DNA of 64,000 nt from Ramlibacter alkalitolerans (GTDB taxonomy: Bacteria > Pseudomonadota > Gammaproteobacteria > Burkholderiales > Burkholderiaceae_C): assembly GCF_016722765.1 (NCBI RefSeq), contig NZ_JAEQND010000007.1, forward strand, positions 62,001-126,000, given 5' to 3'. The translations under genes were made by a program, and so were the position numbers. This document shows, piece after piece, positions 59,513-64,000 of this stretch; position 1 is the first letter of the stretch; each line of letters begins with the position of its first letter. The notes beneath the pieces are model-generated. The model had not been told where the DNA came from, searched no databases, and was given only the letters and a program-made list of their open reading frames with translations.

Positions 59513-59600
59513 GGAGGCTGGCGGTGGAGCGAAGCGCAACCCCAGCGATGCGAAAGCGCTGGGGTTCCCGCGCTGCCGCGGGTCACCACCAGCCTACGAA
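59513..59600. repeat. Dispersed palindromic repeat CGTAGGCTGGCGGTGAGCCG family, copy 2
   Basis: A left arm (59513-59547: GGAGGCTGGCGGTGGAGCGA onward, to AACCCCAGCG) and an inverted right arm (59554-59600: GCGCTGGGGTTCCCGCGCTG through ACCACCAGCCTACGAA). The core AACCCCAGC/GCTGGGGTT can fold as a hairpin. The right arm matches 55811-55856. It fills the gap between the convergent CNP1-like and proB genes. Confidence 0.85.
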
Positions 59601-59601
59601 A

Positions 59602-61890
<2,289 letters not shown>

Positions 61891-61919
61891 TATTCCAGAC
61901 CTGGCGGAACGGAGCGAAC

Positions 61920-62183
61920 TCAGGCCGCCAGCGGGATGACGCTGACCTGGTGCTTGTTCAGCGCGCCCTTGGTCTCGAACTTGACGTTGCCGTCCACCAG
62001 GGCGAACAGCGTGTGGTCACGGCCCACGCCGACGTTGGTGCCGGGGTGGAACTTGGTGCCGCGCTGGCGCACGATGATGGAACCGGCGGTGATCAGTTCA
62101 CCGCCGAAGGCCTTGACCCCCAGCATCTTCGGCTGGGAATCGCGCCCGTTTCGCGTAGAGCCGCCGCCTTTTTTCTGTGCCAT
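61920..62183 (-). CDS. rpmA: 50S ribosomal protein bL27
   Basis: An 87-residue protein near the peptidyl-transferase centre. [20 protein letters not shown] is the typical N-terminus without a cleaved leader, and [19 protein letters not shown] is conserved. It lies 12 bases after rplU and 99 bases before obgE. Confidence 0.98.
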   Translation of the reverse strand: MAQKKGGGSTRNGRDSQPKMLGVKAFGGELITAGSIIVRQRGTKFHPGTNVGVGRDHTLFALVDGNVKFETKGALNKHQVSVIPLAA

Positions 62184-62195
62184 TTGTCCTGCTCC

Positions 62196-62510
62196 TCAAG
62201 CGCCGGCGATGTCGCCGATCTGCAGTTCGGTGTACTGCTGGCGATGACCCTGGTGCTTCTGGTAGTGCTTGCGACGACGCATCTTGAAGATGCGCACCTT
62301 GTCGTGCTTGCCGTGCGCCACGACCGTGGCCTTCACCGTGGCACCGGATACCAGGGGCACCCCGATCTTCAGGTCGCCGCCGTTGCCGACTGCGAGAACC
62401 TGGTCGATGGTGATTTCCTGGCCGATGTCCGCAGCAATCTGTTCTACCTTGATCTTGTCGCCGGAAGCAACACGATACTGCTTGCCTCCGGTTTTTATGA
62501 CCGCGTACAT
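62196..62510 (-). CDS. rplU: 50S ribosomal protein bL21
   Basis: A 104-residue ribosomal protein: [20 protein letters not shown] and the [19 protein letters not shown] tail are diagnostic. It leads the rplU-rpmA-obgE-proB operon from a strong promoter about 90 bases upstream. Confidence 0.98.
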   Translation of the reverse strand: MYAVIKTGGKQYRVASGDKIKVEQIAADIGQEITIDQVLAVGNGGDLKIGVPLVSGATVKATVVAHGKHDKVRIFKMRRRKHYQKHQGHRQQYTELQIGDIAGA

Positions 62511-62605
62511 GGATGACCTCTTTAGGAACGGCCTCGTGGGAGGCCTCGAATTGGGCCCGCAAAGGCCCTCCAGTCTTCCCGGAACCAGCTCCGGAAAAGC
62601 CCTCG

Positions 62606-62634
62606 ATTATAGCGTAGTTGGCGGGCGCTCACAA
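62606..62634 (-). promoter_or_regulatory. Promoter of the rplU-rpmA-obgE-proB operon
   Basis: On the minus strand TTGTGA (62629-62634), a 17-base spacer and a perfect TATAAT (62606-62611). Start near 62599 gives a leader of about 89 bases before rplU. The leader contains inverted repeats that could fold, but no known r-protein leader motif is recognised. Confidence 0.7.
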
Positions 62635-62675
62635 GATGGCCGCCGATGCGCGGGAGGAGGCAGGAACCCCCTTCT

Positions 62676-62681
62676 TATAAT
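62676..62681 (+). promoter_or_regulatory. -10 element for ispB
   Basis: A perfect TATAAT, 24 bases before the TTG start of ispB, with no clear -35. It is in the 195-base divergent region shared with the rplU promoter. Confidence 0.45.
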
Positions 62682-62705
62682 CCCGGCAACTCTTCGGGTT
62701 TTCCC

Positions 62706-63689
62706 TTGACCGATTCTTCCCCCACCTCCGCCACCGTCCTGTCCCTGATCGCCGACGACATGCGCGAGGTGGACGCAGTGATCGCCCGCCGCCTGGACTC
62801 CGGCGTCCCCCTGGTCGGCCAGGTGTCGCACTACATCATCTCCTCCGGCGGCAAGCGCCTGCGCCCCGCGCTCCTGCTGATGGTGTGCGGCGCCCTGGGC
62901 TACCGCGGCGAGCAGCGCTTCAACCTCGCGGCCGTGGTGGAGTTCATCCACACTGCCACGCTGCTGCACGACGACGTGGTCGACGAATCCACCCTGCGTC
63001 GCGGCCGCGCCACCGCCAACGAGAGCTTCGGCAACCCCGCGAGCGTCCTGGTGGGCGACTTCCTCTATTCGCGCGCCTTCCAGATGATGCTGGACGCCCA
63101 CGACATCCGCGTGATGGAGATCCTGGCCGACGCGACCAACGTGATCGCCGAGGGCGAGGTGATGCAGCTGATGAACATGCACGACCCCGAGCTCGACGAG
63201 CCGGCCTACGTGCAGGTGATCCGCTCCAAGACCGCCAAGCTGTTCGAGGCGAGCGCGCGCCTGGGCGCCGTGCTGGCGCGGGCCACCCCGCAGGTGGAAC
63301 AGGCCTGCGCCGACTACGGCCAGGCGCTGGGCACCGCCTTCCAGGTGATCGACGACGTGCTCGATTACACGGGTGCCACCGCCGAAATGGGCAAGAACCT
63401 CGGCGACGACCTGCGCGAAGGCAAGGTGACGCTGCCCCTCATCGCCGCCATGCGCCGCGGCAGCGCCGCCCAGCGGGACCTGATCCGCCACGCCGTGGAG
63501 ACCGGCGGCCTCGAGGAACTCGATCACATCATGGCCATCGTGCGCGAAACCGGGGCCCTGGAAGTGGCGCACGAGGCGGCCGCGGCGGAAGCGCAACGCG
63601 CCATGTCAGCAGCGCTTCAGCTCCCGCACAATGACCATGCTCAGGCTTTGGTACAATTGGCGGCTTCGCTGCTCGTGCGGCGCTACTGA
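62706..63689 (+). CDS. ispB: Octaprenyl diphosphate synthase
   Basis: Makes the side chain of ubiquinone by adding isopentenyl units to farnesyl diphosphate. The 327-residue protein has the first Asp-rich motif in LLHDDVVDES (89-93) and the second in VIDDVLDYTG, plus GGKRLRPAL. The TTG at 62706 is chosen because the conserved LIADDMREVDAVI helix needs residues before the next ATG. Chain length (C40) is inferred from the family. It precedes the tRNA gene. Confidence 0.94.
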   Translation: MTDSSPTSATVLSLIADDMREVDAVIARRLDSGVPLVGQVSHYIISSGGKRLRPALLLMVCGALGYRGEQRFNLAAVVEFIHTATLLHDDVVDESTLRRGRATANESFGNPASVLVGDFLYSRAFQMMLDAHDIRVMEILADATNVIAEGEVMQLMNMHDPELDEPAYVQVIRSKTAKLFEASARLGAVLARATPQVEQACADYGQALGTAFQVIDDVLDYTGATAEMGKNLGDDLREGKVTLPLIAAMRRGSAAQRDLIRHAVETGGLEELDHIMAIVRETGALEVAHEAAAAEAQRAMSAALQLPHNDHAQALVQLAASLLVRRY

Positions 63690-63720
63690 AGGAATTCAGC
63701 ACGCGTCGCGGCACGGAAAT

Positions 63721-63797
63721 CGGGGTGTAGCTTAGCCTGGTAGAGCGCTACGTTCGGGACGTAGAGGCCGGAGGTTCGAATCCTCTCACCCCGACCA
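63721..63797 (+). tRNA. tRNA-Pro (anticodon CGG)
   Basis: A complete 77-base cloverleaf with the CCA end encoded. Acceptor stem CGGGGTG/CACCCCG, anticodon stem CTACG/CGTAG around the loop TTCGGGA (anticodon CGG, reading CCG), and a T-arm GGAGG-TTCGAAT-CCTCT. CCG is a frequent proline codon in GC-rich genomes. It lies 31 bases after ispB. Confidence 0.96.
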
Positions 63798-64000
63798 GTC
63801 TCCTGATCCGCGGGTCGTTGCACCTTCGGAATGGAGCACGGTCGTTGCAAGTCATGCCGCGGATGCAGCATCATTCGCAGGCCCCCGTGACTTCCTACCA
63901 ACGTCCGGCGTTCACGTCAGCCTCTCGCATTTACTTCAACTCGGCTTTTCGGGATGATCAGGCCTGATCCCCTATCTTTGGGCTCAGACTGTTGTCGTCT
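63798..64000. other. Unassigned 203 bases at window end
   Basis: I see no convincing gene. There is a perfect 14-bp palindrome GATCAGGCCTGATC (about 63955-63968), and the base composition is less GC-rich than the rest. The position downstream of a tRNA is a common integration site, but no attachment repeat can be shown inside the window. Confidence 0.4.

Overview
The window is high-GC DNA from a betaproteobacterium of the order Burkholderiales, probably family Comamonadaceae (Ramlibacter/Variovorax-like; the genus is an inference from gene content and order). Almost all of it is core chromosome: closely packed, operon-organised housekeeping genes, several non-ATG starts, and one tRNA gene. 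There is no rRNA, CRISPR array, transposase or phage gene.

Layout. (1) 1-10.9 kb, minus strand: a fatty-acid and envelope-stress block, read in the direction yceD, rpmF, plsX, fabH, fabD, fabG, acpP, fabF, a small membrane protein, rpoE (algU), rseA (mucA), rseB (mucB), degP (mucD). (2) 10.9-19.2 kb: maf and an RsmI-like methyltransferase on plus; sppA, a Rieske protein, gph and rluC on minus; then rne on plus behind a long leader. (3) 19.4-30.9 kb: hemC-hemD-hemX-hemY on minus, ppc on plus, a PerM-like permease, an AlgR/AlgZ-type LytTR two-component pair, and argH. (4) 30.9-42.9 kb, minus strand: a four-gene cluster of secreted DUF11/SdrD-B-type proteins, including a 2002-residue protein that ends in a predicted outer-membrane beta-barrel. 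This is the main accessory locus and the most interesting part of the window. (5) 43.2-47.1 kb: an FMN-dependent lactate-dehydrogenase-like enzyme, a BLUF photoreceptor fused to a degenerate GTPase-like domain, dinB, and a small membrane protein. (6) 47.1-50.7 kb, minus strand: a tight operon of a small membrane protein, yaaA, a prolyl-hydroxylase-like oxygenase, an alpha/beta hydrolase and queF. (7) 50.8-55.7 kb, plus strand: hemA, prfA, prmC, grxD and an AAA+ ATPase. (8) 55.8-63.8 kb: a lytic transglycosylase and proS (minus), rppH and a CNP1-like protein (plus), rplU-rpmA-obgE-proB (minus), ispB (plus) and tRNA-Pro(CGG).

How the parts fit. Both halves of the regulatory set known from Pseudomonas alginate control (algU-mucA-mucB-mucD and algZ-algR beside argH and hemC-hemD) lie within 30 kb, but no alginate biosynthesis genes are present, so here they more likely serve envelope stress and surface behaviour. 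Heme synthesis is represented by hemA and hemCDXY. Every convergent gene junction wider than about 100 bp holds a palindromic dispersed repeat, of three different families. All function calls come from motifs, gene order and protein character read directly from the sequence; no database search was run.
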